Shown piece after piece: positions 35,814 through 45,853 of a stretch of 64,000 bases of DNA. A model generated the notes under the pieces. The model made no database searches, was not told the DNA's origin, and was given only the letters and a program-made list of their open reading frames with translations. Source of the stretch: Marinomonas mediterranea MMB-1. Its GTDB lineage: Bacteria > Pseudomonadota > Gammaproteobacteria > Pseudomonadales > Marinomonadaceae. Position 1 is the stretch's first letter. Every line of letters begins with the position of its first letter. Location: positions 1,922,001-1,986,000 of the forward strand of contig NC_015276.1 in assembly GCF_000192865.1 (NCBI RefSeq). Direction: 5' to 3'. The position numbers and the translations under genes were made by a program.

Positions 35814-36650
35814 ATTAAAAACTCATTTTTCTTCACGGGTAAGGTCTCCGGCGTAAGGTTTTTTATGTTGGCCGCTTTGTCCATTGGCATGATAGTGGCA
35901 GATGCTCACTATCATGCTTTTACAACGGTTCGTCCTTATTTTACTTGGTTAGTCACGCCCATACAGCTTGTGGTTAATGCGCCTAAGCAGATGCTAAGTT
36001 GGGCAGGCGATCATTTAGAAAGTCGTGAAGACTTGGTGCTGGAAAATCAAGGGCTAAATGAAGAGCTGTTGATATTACGCAGTAAGTTGCAAAAACTTAA
36101 TGCGCTTCGTGCTGAAAATGTGCGCCTGCGTGAGTTACTTGATGCTTCGCAGCGTGTAGACGAGAAAGTCGTTATGGCGGAAGTAATAGGCTTTGATCAG
36201 AACGCCTACAGCCATAAGGTATTAATTGACAAAGGGTTCTCCTCTGGGGCTTATGTTGGACAACCTGTTTTAGATGCAACAGGGGTCTTAGGTCAAGTGG
36301 TAGAGACCGCCGCTTATACTAGTCGCGTTCTCTTAATAGCCGACGCTAGTCACTTTGTTCCTGTAGAGCTTGCTCGTACTGGGCTTCGAAGTGTGCTTCG
36401 TGGTACGGGTGATCTGAAGCGCATGGAGCTAATGAGTGTGCCGCATACGGCCGATATTAAGAAAGGCGATATACTGACTACGTCAGGGCTCGATAAACGT
36501 TTTCCCATTGGTTATCCAGTTGGTGTTGTGCGCTCCGTCAAGCATGTTGCAGGGAATCCTTACTCTGAGATTGATGTTGTTCCATTGGCTCAGCTAGGTC
36601 GCAGTCGCCATGTTATGCTAATTGATCGTCCGGAGCTAAAGAGACAATGA
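35814..36650 (+). CDS. mreC: Rod-shape-determining protein MreC, probable ATT start
   Basis: MreC has a short cytoplasmic tail, one TM segment, a coiled coil (about residues 70-105) and a periplasmic beta domain, and forms the mre elongation complex. The first ATG, at 35865, falls inside the TM segment. The frame stays open upstream to a TAG at 35802, with no ATG, GTG, TTG or CTG. Translating from ATT 35814 gives M-K-N-S-F-F-F-T-G-K-V-S-G-V-R, which aligns with the conserved MreC start (E. coli M-K-P-I-F-S-R-G-P-S-L-Q-I-R). AGGGG at 35803-35807 lies 6 nt before the ATT. I therefore call 278 residues from ATT. The stop overlaps mreD (ATGA). Confidence 0.88.
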   Translation: MKNSFFFTGKVSGVRFFMLAALSIGMIVADAHYHAFTTVRPYFTWLVTPIQLVVNAPKQMLSWAGDHLESREDLVLENQGLNEELLILRSKLQKLNALRAENVRLRELLDASQRVDEKVVMAEVIGFDQNAYSHKVLIDKGFSSGAYVGQPVLDATGVLGQVVETAAYTSRVLLIADASHFVPVELARTGLRSVLRGTGDLKRMELMSVPHTADIKKGDILTTSGLDKRFPIGYPVGVVRSVKHVAGNPYSEIDVVPLAQLGRSRHVMLIDRPELKRQ

Positions 36651-37120
36651 AATCTAGCTTTATTTTTCTATTGACCTTTATTGTCGCGTTAATGCTCGAA
36701 GCTCTTCCTTTTCCCGATGATCTTGTTTGGTTTCGCCCAGAATGGGCACTACTTGTCGTACTATACTGGGTAATAGCGTTGCCTTATAAAGTAGGTGTAG
36801 GAGTGGCGTGGTTTCTTGGGCTGATGGTTGACCTATTGCAAGGTGGTATAATTGGTCAGCACTCTTTAACGTATGTCATCATTGCTTATGCTTGTGCATT
36901 GTTTTATCAAAGGCTTCGTATGTACATGCGTTGGCAGCAAGGTGTCTTTATATTTTTGCTTGTTAGTATCAATCAACTGGTTAATTTTTGGTTGGATCAC
37001 TATGTTGGCAATGCTGAACCGACTCTAATGATATTTATGCCAGCGATTATTACCGGCTTTTTATGGCCTTGGTCTTTCGTGGTGCTGAGAAGTATTCGTC
37101 GACTCTATTCTATTAGTTAG
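36647..37120 (+). CDS. mreD: Rod-shape-determining membrane protein MreD
   Basis: A 157-residue integral membrane protein with five hydrophobic segments and the pattern GLMVDLLQGGIIGQHSL typical of MreD. It overlaps mreC by ATGA. Partner of MreC in the elongasome. Confidence 0.94.
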   Translation: MKSSFIFLLTFIVALMLEALPFPDDLVWFRPEWALLVVLYWVIALPYKVGVGVAWFLGLMVDLLQGGIIGQHSLTYVIIAYACALFYQRLRMYMRWQQGVFIFLLVSINQLVNFWLDHYVGNAEPTLMIFMPAIITGFLWPWSFVVLRSIRRLYSIS

Positions 37121-37128
37121 GAATTATA

Positions 37129-37725
37129 ATGATTATCCTCGCATCCGCATCCCCTAGGCGCAAAGAGCTACTTGGTACGTTTGTCGGCTCATTTGACGTG
37201 ATGCCTGCCGATATTGATGAGACGCCATTAGCGCTAGAGCTACCTAAAGAGTATGTTGCAAGAGTAGCAAAAGAGAAGGCCTTTTCAATTGCTGATAAGC
37301 TCAACATAGACTCAAATGCCATTATTATTGCATCGGATACGAGTGTCGTAATAGACGGTGAAATTTTAGGGAAACCTGATGATCTTGATGAGTCTAAAAG
37401 GATGCTGCGCTTGCTTGCTAATCGCTCTCATGACGTTATGACGTCGTTATGTATTTGCGATTCTCGCTTACAAAGAGTGGTGACAGATGTTGTTACAACG
37501 AACGTAGAGTTTAGGAATATCTCCGATGTGGAGATTGAGTTGTATTGGCGTACTGGTGAGCCGATAGATAAAGCGGGCTCATATGCTATTCAAGGTATTG
37601 GAGCTAGCTTCGTTAAGTCTATGTCCGGTTCGTATTCCGCTGTTGTTGGTTTGCCGCTTTTCGAAACCGCTAAACGTTTAAATGAATTTGGTGTTCAAAT
37701 TTTTCAGGAGAATAACGATGAGTGA
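37129..37725 (+). CDS. maf: Maf-family nucleotide pyrophosphatase
   Basis: A 198-residue Maf/YhdE-type protein with the signature ASASPRRKELL at the N-terminus and ASDTSVVIDG near residue 68. Members hydrolyse dTTP, UTP or modified nucleotides and have been linked to septum formation. It follows mreD by 8 bp and overlaps rng by 8 bp. Confidence 0.93.
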   Translation: MIILASASPRRKELLGTFVGSFDVMPADIDETPLALELPKEYVARVAKEKAFSIADKLNIDSNAIIIASDTSVVIDGEILGKPDDLDESKRMLRLLANRSHDVMTSLCICDSRLQRVVTDVVTTNVEFRNISDVEIELYWRTGEPIDKAGSYAIQGIGASFVKSMSGSYSAVVGLPLFETAKRLNEFGVQIFQENNDE

Positions 37726-39172
37726 AGATGTTCTCATTAATGTAACGCCAATGGAGATACGGGTAGCATTAGTCGAAAATGGCGTGTTACAAGAAGTCTA
37801 TATTGAGCGTTCTAGTCGCAAAGGTATTGTAGGTAACATATATCAAGGTAAAGTTGTCAGAGTTTTACCAGGTATGCAGGCCGCTTTTGTTGATATTGGT
37901 TTAGAGCGGGCTGCATTTATACACGTTTCCGAGATTGCTGACCGTGATGCGGTTAATCCCAGTGATCAAATAGGCGACTATTTGCGAGAAGGTCAATCGC
38001 TCGTTGTTCAGGTTACGAAGGACCCAATTAGTACCAAAGGTGCTCGTCTAACCACTCACTTGTCTATTCCTTCAAGATATTTGGTGTATATGCCTGACCA
38101 AGCACATGTCGGTGTAAGTCAGCGTATTGAAGATGAAAGTGAGAGAGAGCGCCTGAAGTCGCTTGTGTCTAAAGCCTTGACGGATGCAGATGAAACAAGC
38201 GGCTATATTCTACGGACCGCTGCAGAGAAGGCTGGAGAAGAAGAGATTCTTTCGGATATTAAGTTTCTCACGCGGTTATGGCAGTCCGTCAAAAAGAGGA
38301 TGAAGAGCGCTAAAGCTCCGTCGGTTATTTACGAAGATTTACCGCTTCATTTAAGGACAATGCGTGACCTTATTAGCCTGACAACCGAAAAAATCAAGAT
38401 CGATTCTAAAGAAAATTTTGCCAAACTTAGATCATTTGCTGACGATTTCATTCCAGAACTTTCCAATCATATTGAGTATTATCCTGGTGAGCGCCCGATA
38501 TTTGATCTTTATAGTGTCGAAGATGAGATTCAAAGGGCTTTAGACCGAAAAGTGTCATTGAAGTCTGGAGGGTATTTGTTAGTCGAACAAACTGAGTCAA
38601 TGACAACCATCGATGTCAATACTGGGGCGTATGTCGGCACACGAAACTTAGAAGAGACCATTTATAAGACCAACTTAGAGGCAGCGACGGCTATTGGTCG
38701 ACAGCTTAGGTTACGTAATCTTGGTGGAATTATAATCATCGATTTTATCGACATGGAGGATGAAGAGCATAAGCGTCAGGTTCTTCGCATGTTGGAAAAA
38801 ATACTTGAAGTGGATCACGCAAAAACGAAAATCACGGGTGTGTCTGAGCTAGGGTTAGTCGAAATGACGCGTAAAAGAACGCGAGAAAGCCTAGGTCAGG
38901 TTTTGTGTGAGCCATGTCGAGCTTGCCGTGGTAGTGGCTTGGTAAAGACGCCTGAGACGGTATGTTATGAAGTGTTTAGAGAGATTCTTCGTGCCGATCG
39001 TGCATATAACTCTCAAACGTATACTGTGTTGGCTTCGAGTTCGGTCGTTGAGCGTTTCTTAGACGAAGAGAGTGTTGCAGTCGCTGAGTTGGAAGCTTTT
39101 ATAGGTAAAACAATTCGATTCCAGGTTGACCCTGTTTATACGCAGGATCAATATGATGTCGTATTGAGGTGA
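37718..39172 (+). CDS. rng: Ribonuclease G
   Basis: A 484-residue RNase E/G-family endonuclease: S1 domain (about 35-125), RNase H-like and catalytic DNase I-like parts with DVNTGAYVG and IIDFIDM acidic motifs, and the Zn-link CEPCRACRGSG near 405. It lacks the long C-terminal scaffold of RNase E, so RNase G. It processes 16S rRNA 5' ends. The frame opens at 37682, but ATG 37718 (MSEDVLINV) is preferred; the gene overlaps the end of maf. Confidence 0.95.
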   Translation: MSEDVLINVTPMEIRVALVENGVLQEVYIERSSRKGIVGNIYQGKVVRVLPGMQAAFVDIGLERAAFIHVSEIADRDAVNPSDQIGDYLREGQSLVVQVTKDPISTKGARLTTHLSIPSRYLVYMPDQAHVGVSQRIEDESERERLKSLVSKALTDADETSGYILRTAAEKAGEEEILSDIKFLTRLWQSVKKRMKSAKAPSVIYEDLPLHLRTMRDLISLTTEKIKIDSKENFAKLRSFADDFIPELSNHIEYYPGERPIFDLYSVEDEIQRALDRKVSLKSGGYLLVEQTESMTTIDVNTGAYVGTRNLEETIYKTNLEAATAIGRQLRLRNLGGIIIIDFIDMEDEEHKRQVLRMLEKILEVDHAKTKITGVSELGLVEMTRKRTRESLGQVLCEPCRACRGSGLVKTPETVCYEVFREILRADRAYNSQTYTVLASSSVVERFLDEESVAVAELEAFIGKTIRFQVDPVYTQDQYDVVLR

Positions 39173-39188
39173 TCCAGAGGGTAAAGAG

Positions 39189-42100
39189 GTGAAAAATGTT
39201 TCTCGATGGATTGTGAATTTGCTATGGTGGTCGGCCGTCGGCTTTGTCGTCGTGCTCGCTGCCATTGTTGTTAGCGTAAAGCAGCTTTTACCTTTAGCAG
39301 ATCGTTACCGCCCTCAAATAGAAAGCAATATTAGTCAAATCATTGGGTTGCCCGTTCAAATCGAAACGTTTGGCGGGAGCCTAAATGGTATTGATATATC
39401 GATTAACATTTCAAAGTTAGGTATTAGTACCGTAAGCGGCGAAGCAGTTGCTTCTGTTGATCAAGTCGCTCTGTCCTTCGATACCTTTAAGTCCCTGCTT
39501 ACTCTTTCTCCTCAGTTTCGTAATGTGCGCGTAAATGGGCTTTCCCTTCACCTCAAAGAGTCGCACGGTAAGATCGGTCTTGTTGGCTTTAATTCGAATG
39601 CTTCGCCTGATTCCGTGTCTGACCCTGAAGTCGTTGCGGAGCGAGTGATTGATTATTTATCAAGCCAGAAGCAATGGATCATTAATGACTCGAAGATATC
39701 GTTAACAAGTGAAAACTTTGATTCTCAAATGCTTCGTATCCCAACATTTGTAATACGTGAATACGCCGATCGTACGATGGGGCAGGCCGAGGTTTTTGTT
39801 AATGATCAAATAACGCCAATAAAACTGAAAGCAAGAATTAAGGAGTCTTTTGCTGGGTTTGGTTCCGGAAAAGTGGACGTGTATGCAAGAATTCCAGAGC
39901 AAGTGGCATCTTTGGAGTGGATTGAGAGTGAGCGATTTACGTTTCTTGATCAAGTGAAAGTTGGGGGAGAGGCGTGGTTTGCCTATGTGCCTGATTCTTC
40001 TTGGTCATTGCGGTTTATACCTAGTCGTTTAGTAGTAAATGGTAACGATGGCTCTTCATTAGGCGTGCAAGGTGACTTTTATACCCAATATCGACGTGCG
40101 TCTAATGATCTTCGTATTTCTGTTTCGAACATGGTGCCAAGTTTTACAGGTTTGGAGGTACTTCCTAGAACGAATCTAACATTTGATTATGACCTCGATG
40201 AAAAGCGAGCACTATTGTTATTTGATGAGCTGGATGCTCAGTTTGCGAGTGCTGTTGGCGTAAAGTTTTTGCCAGAATCGTGGATGGCCTCAAAGCTTAT
40301 AAAAGGGTTGGAAGGGCAAGGTTACCTAAAAAATGCTTCGGTAAGAATATGGGGTGATCGGCATCAGCATTTTCAATATATAAGCAATCTTGAAGACGTT
40401 GCTGTAGTCGGTTTTAGGGGGATTCCAAAAGTAAATCACCTAAACGCTATATTTAGTCTGACTGAAACGAACGGGTATATCCAATATCAAGCGCTAAATT
40501 CCACCCTGCAGTTTAATGAGGTCTATGACATAAGTTGGGAGACTGATGCGCTGGAAGGGCTTGTTGAATGGCGTACGCAAGATAAGAGAACGACGGTCGT
40601 CGGCACGGATCTTAGTGTCAGTAGACATGGTGCTGATATCGGTGGTGAATTCCGCTTAGAGGTGCGTCCAAATGACGAGGATTGGATGGTTCTCAATATA
40701 TCAGGGCGCAACATTCCTACACAAGATAGATTGGATTATATACCTAAGCGGGGTCTTACCTCGGATTTAAAGGAGTGGATAAAGGTCTCTTTGTCGAACG
40801 GGAGAGTGTTGGAAACGGGGGTGGTCGTTCAAACTACACTGCAACATGCTGACCCACAGATACGATTAGAATTAGAAACTGAAGGTTTGGATATCAAGTT
40901 TGCCAATGACTGGCCAGTGGCTAGAAATACTAAGGCCGTACTAAATATTCAAAATGACTCCGTGAATGTTGATGTTGAATCGGCGAAGTTTGGCGACCTT
41001 GATATTTCGGACTTACTCGTTGCTGTGCCTATTTCGTCAGGTAAGGCTCGTTGGATTAATATTAAAGGCAGCGTTAAAGATGATGCTGATAAAGTGCTTA
41101 CCTCGTTGCGCGCAACACCGTTAAATGATCGTGTATTGAAGGCGTTTGATGATTGGAGTTTGCGCGGTGAGGTGGCGGGACAGTTTTCGGTATCGGTTCC
41201 TCTATCTGGGGAGAATGCACCGATTGTGGATGTCGATTTGTCATTCAAAGACAATGATATTTATATTCGTGACCTTAATTTTGAGGGGCGAGTTATAGAG
41301 GGGGTGCTTTCCTTTAGTTCAAAAGAGGGTCTTCACGATTCTCACCTTGTTGTTGATAGCTTAGGTGGAAGGACTGACATCGAGTTGTTGTCGGATTACG
41401 TTCGCGACGGTGAGCTCGCTATTGCTGGTGAGCTGAAAGGCACCTATAAAGCGAGAGAGTTGGCTCAGTGGAGAGGGTTGTCACAAGCGGTAATAAGTAA
41501 AATCGATGGAAATGCGACATACCAAGGTAGTTTTAGTATTAATAAATCGCAATCCAATCAAATCGATTTGGATATCTACTCATCCCTTGATCAATTAGAG
41601 TTATCGCTGCCTTCCCCTATGGATAAGGCAAAGGGGAGTGAAGCTTTTGCAAAGGTTGATCTCAAATTTCATCAGGATGATGTCATTATTGATGTTAATT
41701 ACAATGATTTTGTAACGGCAGAGATGGCTTTATCCAATAATGAGTTGGTTGGGGCAAATATTGGAATAGATCAGTCAGTTGACGACATGGCGTTAAATAA
41801 AGGGGTGTATATACAAGGGCGGCTCCACAGTATCAGTGTGCCTGAATGGAGTGATGCCATGTCCGATATAATGCCAGGCTCTGGTACTGATTCCAATGTT
41901 GATACACCTATTCAGTTAACGAAGCCAACATGGTTGAAAGGGCTTGATGTGGTGCTCGATCAGGTTATTGTGAATGAACTTAATATATTGAACAATGTTA
42001 AGATCGATCATCGTACTGCCTCCGCCGCCGATACTGTCTTTGTGAACTCTGATGAAATGGAGTTGCGTTGGTCTTCAAACCAACATGGTCCTGTTTTTCA

Positions 42101-43004
42101 TTTTGGCTTTTTGAGTTGGAATACGTCAGATAAATCATCTGACACGAGCGCCGAGCAAGGTGCTTTCCTTAGCGCTCGCCAAGTTCCAAATGTGACGCTT
42201 ATCTTAGATGAGTTTTATCTAAATCAGCAGCCGTTAGGTGATTGGAATTTACAGATCAATCGACTTGGCGGTGGGCGTGTAAAAGTAAGCCCTATAGTCA
42301 CCCAACTTGATAATGGTAGCGTTGACGGTAGCTTGTATTGGCAGGAAACTGGCGAAGAGAGTAGTGTAGAGCTGTCTTTAAAGTTAACGGGTAATAAGGC
42401 TGAGGAAATAACGAGGAAGTTCTCGGATGTTCCTTTTATTAAGTCTGATGACTATCAATTTGATATTGCTTTGGCGTGGCAAGGGACACCGTTTGACTTC
42501 GACAGAGAGACGTTATCTGGGCGTATAAAGTTTGACGTTGAAGATGGTAACTTTAATCAAGTTGATCAGCTTCCGCCCTTTTTGAGGGTGTTGGGGATAT
42601 TTAATATTGATACGTTGGCTAGGCGCTTGACGTTTGATTTTTCAGATCTCTATGCTCCAGGTTTACCTTTCGACTCTTTCAAAGGGTTGTTGACCTTAAA
42701 TAATGGGCAGTTAAAAACCACGGAGCCAGTTACAGTGAGCGCGCCAACCGCTGAAATTGAGCTAAATGGCAGTGCTAATTTAATTGATGAAACGTTAGAT
42801 GAGAGATTGACTATTACACTTCCAATTTCAAGCACATTGCCCATCGCTGGTTTTTTACTTGCGACACCTCAAATAGCTGGGCTGCTTTTTATTACGGATA
42901 AGCTTATAGGTAAGCAGATATCTAAAGTAACAAGTGTTCAGTATTCGATCGTGGGGCCATTTTCTGATCCCAATGTTGAACCTGTCAAATTCAAACCAAA
43001 TTGA
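39189..43004 (+). CDS. yhdP: YhdP-family AsmA-like envelope protein
   Basis: A 1271-residue protein with one N-terminal TM segment (about 8-28) and a very long beta-rich periplasmic region ending in an AsmA-type C-terminal domain. YhdP, TamB and YdbH form lipid-conducting bridges that carry phospholipid to the outer membrane. Length and position after rng match the family. The start is GTG 39189, preceded by an AGAGGG-like site. It is followed 14 bp later by the nit-type gene. Confidence 0.94.
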   Translation: MKNVSRWIVNLLWWSAVGFVVVLAAIVVSVKQLLPLADRYRPQIESNISQIIGLPVQIETFGGSLNGIDISINISKLGISTVSGEAVASVDQVALSFDTFKSLLTLSPQFRNVRVNGLSLHLKESHGKIGLVGFNSNASPDSVSDPEVVAERVIDYLSSQKQWIINDSKISLTSENFDSQMLRIPTFVIREYADRTMGQAEVFVNDQITPIKLKARIKESFAGFGSGKVDVYARIPEQVASLEWIESERFTFLDQVKVGGEAWFAYVPDSSWSLRFIPSRLVVNGNDGSSLGVQGDFYTQYRRASNDLRISVSNMVPSFTGLEVLPRTNLTFDYDLDEKRALLLFDELDAQFASAVGVKFLPESWMASKLIKGLEGQGYLKNASVRIWGDRHQHFQYISNLEDVAVVGFRGIPKVNHLNAIFSLTETNGYIQYQALNSTLQFNEVYDISWETDALEGLVEWRTQDKRTTVVGTDLSVSRHGADIGGEFRLEVRPNDEDWMVLNISGRNIPTQDRLDYIPKRGLTSDLKEWIKVSLSNGRVLETGVVVQTTLQHADPQIRLELETEGLDIKFANDWPVARNTKAVLNIQNDSVNVDVESAKFGDLDISDLLVAVPISSGKARWINIKGSVKDDADKVLTSLRATPLNDRVLKAFDDWSLRGEVAGQFSVSVPLSGENAPIVDVDLSFKDNDIYIRDLNFEGRVIEGVLSFSSKEGLHDSHLVVDSLGGRTDIELLSDYVRDGELAIAGELKGTYKARELAQWRGLSQAVISKIDGNATYQGSFSINKSQSNQIDLDIYSSLDQLELSLPSPMDKAKGSEAFAKVDLKFHQDDVIIDVNYNDFVTAEMALSNNELVGANIGIDQSVDDMALNKGVYIQGRLHSISVPEWSDAMSDIMPGSGTDSNVDTPIQLTKPTWLKGLDVVLDQVIVNELNILNNVKIDHRTASAADTVFVNSDEMELRWSSNQHGPVFHFGFLSWNTSDKSSDTSAEQGAFLSARQVPNVTLILDEFYLNQQPLGDWNLQINRLGGGRVKVSPIVTQLDNGSVDGSLYWQETGEESSVELSLKLTGNKAEEITRKFSDVPFIKSDDYQFDIALAWQGTPFDFDRETLSGRIKFDVEDGNFNQVDQLPPFLRVLGIFNIDTLARRLTFDFSDLYAPGLPFDSFKGLLTLNNGQLKTTEPVTVSAPTAEIELNGSANLIDETLDERLTITLPISSTLPIAGFLLATPQIAGLLFITDKLIGKQISKVTSVQYSIVGPFSDPNVEPVKFKPN

Positions 43005-43018
43005 TCGAGGTATAAGTG

Positions 43019-43840
43019 ATGCGTATTGCCGGAATTCAAATGACCAGCACTGCAAATATAGCCTCCAATTTAGAGTATGTTAAAGCAGCAGTAGCAAAAG
43101 TTGCGCAGCAAGGTGCGGATCTTGTCGTGTTACCTGAAAATGTTCTGTTGTTCTCTGGTCGGAAGCTTAAAGTGGTTGCTGATGAAGAGCTCGAATTAGG
43201 GTTGTTGAGCAGCATCTCTGGTTTAGCGAAGCAATATAGTTTGCCTATTTTAATTGGCTCTCATCCCAAGGCTACGAGATATGACGGCTCCCAAATGCCA
43301 AGAGGCAGGGTTCGTCAATCGAGTATTTTATTTGATGACACTGGGGTGCAGTGTGCGCGGTATGACAAAATACATCTGTTCGATGCCGCAGTATCGGATA
43401 AAGCGGGTCAATATCGAGAGTCTGATTATATAGAGCCTGGCGATTTAACTTCGGTCGTTGTGAATATTGCTGGAGTGCAGGTGGGCTTATCTATATGTTA
43501 TGACCTGAGGTTTCCTGAGCTTTTTCGTGAATTGGCTCAAAAAGGTGCTGAGTTGATTGTTGTTCCGGCTGCATTCACTTATCAGACGGGTAAGGCGCAT
43601 TGGCAAGCGTTATTGCGTGCTAGGGCAATTGAAAATCAGTGCTATATTTTAGGTTTAAATCAATGTGGCTGGCATACTGAAACACGTCAAACCTATGGTC
43701 ATTCGCAATTGATTGATCCTTGGGGTGAGGTTGTTAGTGAGCTAGGAGAAGAGCCTGGTGAGCTGTTAGAGGTGCTTGATTTAGATGTTTTGAAGGTAGT
43801 TAGAGAAAAAATGCCATGTTTGCTTCATAGGCGTATTTAG
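43019..43840 (+). CDS. Carbon-nitrogen hydrolase (Nit-type amidase)
   Basis: A 273-residue nitrilase-superfamily enzyme with the triad Glu40 (VLPENV), Lys117 (RYDKIHLFD) and Cys160 (SICYDLRFPE). The Nit1/NitFhit-type members hydrolyse deaminated glutathione, a repair reaction, and this is the likely role here. The frame includes a GTG codon one position before ATG 43019. It follows yhdP, as in Pseudomonas; the tldD gene usually found next is absent. Confidence 0.92.
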   Translation: MRIAGIQMTSTANIASNLEYVKAAVAKVAQQGADLVVLPENVLLFSGRKLKVVADEELELGLLSSISGLAKQYSLPILIGSHPKATRYDGSQMPRGRVRQSSILFDDTGVQCARYDKIHLFDAAVSDKAGQYRESDYIEPGDLTSVVVNIAGVQVGLSICYDLRFPELFRELAQKGAELIVVPAAFTYQTGKAHWQALLRARAIENQCYILGLNQCGWHTETRQTYGHSQLIDPWGEVVSELGEEPGELLEVLDLDVLKVVREKMPCLLHRRI

Positions 43841-43898
43841 CGTGTTTCTTTTGTGTAGTGTTTGATGTAGTGGTCTGAAAGTGCAGGTAAAATAGATT

Positions 43899-43942
43899 AA
43901 ATACACCTTGAAATGCGTTTTGTGCTGATTCTAGGTGTATTT
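43899..43942. terminator. Hairpin between convergent nit and yjgA genes
   Basis: Perfect 10-bp arms AAATACACCT / AGGTGTATTT, extended by near-complementary AGATT / AAATCT. A 24-nt loop and no strong T tract make it a moderate candidate for a bidirectional terminator. Confidence 0.55.
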
Positions 43943-43961
43943 AAATCTAGTGGCTAGTAAT

Positions 43962-44495
43962 CTATAGATTGAGCTTCTTCTCTTGTATCTCGCGTAATAG
44001 TTTGAAAAGCTTTTTCTTACTGGTTGTTTTGTTGCCTTGTTCCGCTTCTTTTTGAGATTGTCTTATAAGTTGACGAAATTGCTGGATGTCGACATCAGGG
44101 TTTTCTTCAATGTATTTTTTGAATACTTCTTGACTACTATCTGCATTAATCAATTGATCTCGTGTTGCTTCAAGTTGATGAAATAGCTTGTTATGCAGTG
44201 CTGAGGTGGTATCAAAAAGATCAACTCGATGTTGAATCGCTTCATGATCCTCGCTGCGCATCACTTTACCAATATATTGAAGATGGCGGCGTTGCGCTTC
44301 TCTCTGTTTGATTCGGTCTGCCTCATCCAGTGCGTCTCGCATGGTTTCGGACATGGGGACTTTTGCTCTTTGTGATTTGCTCAGAGCGACCAGTTGCTTA
44401 CCGAGGTCCTGAAGCGCTTCCATTTCTCGCTTGATCTGAGTTTTGCTCTTATAGTTTTCGTCGTCAAACTCGTCGTATTGTTCAAATTCTGTCAT
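43962..44495 (-). CDS. yjgA: DarP/YjgA-family ribosome-associated protein
   Basis: A 177-residue, highly charged helical protein (DUF615). The N-terminus (FDDENYKSKTQIKREMEALQDLGKQLV) and core (RRHLQYIGKVMR) match YjgA/DarP, which associates with the 50S subunit and aids its assembly. It ends a minus-strand group, 5 bp after mgtE, and is convergent with the nit gene. Confidence 0.93.
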   Translation of the reverse strand: MTEFEQYDEFDDENYKSKTQIKREMEALQDLGKQLVALSKSQRAKVPMSETMRDALDEADRIKQREAQRRHLQYIGKVMRSEDHEAIQHRVDLFDTTSALHNKLFHQLEATRDQLINADSSQEVFKKYIEENPDVDIQQFRQLIRQSQKEAEQGNKTTSKKKLFKLLREIQEKKLNL

Positions 44496-44500
44496 TGTAT

Positions 44501-45853
44501 TTACACTAAAAATAAAGTTGCTAAACCTAAGAATGATAAGAAGCCGACGACATCGGTCACTGTTGTAAGAATTACGCTTCCCGCAAGTGCTGGGTCAACG
44601 CCTAGTTTCTTTAGAATGACGGGGAGCATGGTTCCCGTGATGGCGGCAAATAATAGATTGATAATGATTGCTGCGGCAATGATATAGGCTATCTGGAGAT
44701 TGTCAAACCAAAGAGCTGTCATTGCTGCGATAACGGTTGCCCATAATATCCCGTTGAGGGCTCCGACCACAATCTCTCGATTGAGTAGCCACCCTGTATT
44801 GGTTGCACCGATTTGATTTAGGGCGATTCCTCGAATAACCAAAGTCAAAACCTGTGAACCAGCGATTCCGCCCATGCTGGCTACTATTGGCATTAGAATG
44901 GCGAGCGCTACGATTTGATCTAACGTGTCCTGAAACAGTCCTATAACGTAAGAAGCAATGAAAGCGGTGACTAAATTGACTCCGAGCCATACAGCGCGTC
45001 GCCGAGTTGTTTTTAAAATGGGAGCGAACGTGTCTTCGTCATCCTCTAAACCTGCCATCGATAGCATAGAGTGCTCAGCTTCGTCTCGAATGACATCAAC
45101 GACATCATCGATTGTAATTCGTCCCAATAGTTTTTTTGTCTCTGGATCAATCACTGGCGCTGAGACCAAGTCTAATTTTTCGAAAAGCTGAGCTACTTCG
45201 CTGGCAGGCATGTCCGAAGTGATTGTGGTCGTTTCCGTTTCCATTATTTCGCGAACAGTAGAAGAGGTGTCTGCGACTAATAGTTTTGTGAGAGGTAAGG
45301 TGCCTAGAAATTTGTCCGATCGACTGACGATTAATAGATTATCAGTCATGTCAGGCAGTTCTTGGTGTCGTCGTAAAAAACGAAAAACGATATCGACCGT
45401 TATATTGGGTCGGATCGTAATGGTGTCCGTGTTCATGAGTCCGCCTGCGGAGTCTTCAGAATAACTCAGCAGGGTTTCTACACGGGCGCGATTTTGCGCT
45501 GTCATTGACGCGAGAACTTCTTTTACAAGAGTCTCAGGTAAATGTTGAAGAATATTGGTTAAATCGTCGTGCTCAAACTGTTCAGATACGGCAACAAGTC
45601 GTTCCGTATCCATTGTTTTCATGAACTGAGCACTGATGTCTTCACTTAAATATTGAAGAACCTCACCTTCGTTCTTATCGTCGATTAGGTCCCAAAGCAG
45701 CTTACGTTCTTTTGGTGGAGAAGATTCTAGAAGTCTTGCTACATCCTGAGCGGGTAGAGCACCATTGAGCAAATACCGGATTTGCATCGTTGTTCCAGAC
45801 TCAAGTGATTCATTTACTGTCTGGAGGTGTTCTTGAGTGGTTTGCTCAGTCAT
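44501..45853 (-). CDS. mgtE: Magnesium transporter MgtE
   Basis: A 450-residue Mg2+ channel: cytosolic N domain (about 20-130), two CBS domains (about 135-255), and five TM helices from about 285 with the selectivity segment around PIVASMGGIAGSQ. The cytosolic domains close the pore when Mg2+ is high. Lies 9 bp after the NPr gene on the same strand. Confidence 0.96.
   Translation of the reverse strand: MTEQTTQEHLQTVNESLESGTTMQIRYLLNGALPAQDVARLLESSPPKERKLLWDLIDDKNEGEVLQYLSEDISAQFMKTMDTERLVAVSEQFEHDDLTNILQHLPETLVKEVLASMTAQNRARVETLLSYSEDSAGGLMNTDTITIRPNITVDIVFRFLRRHQELPDMTDNLLIVSRSDKFLGTLPLTKLLVADTSSTVREIMETETTTITSDMPASEVAQLFEKLDLVSAPVIDPETKKLLGRITIDDVVDVIRDEAEHSMLSMAGLEDDEDTFAPILKTTRRRAVWLGVNLVTAFIASYVIGLFQDTLDQIVALAILMPIVASMGGIAGSQVLTLVIRGIALNQIGATNTGWLLNREIVVGALNGILWATVIAAMTALWFDNLQIAYIIAAAIIINLLFAAITGTMLPVILKKLGVDPALAGSVILTTVTDVVGFLSFLGLATLFLV

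Noticed and set aside
35865..36650. mreC starting at the first ATG
   Set aside because: This removes the conserved cytoplasmic start of MreC and places the initiator inside the TM segment; the upstream ATT fits far better.
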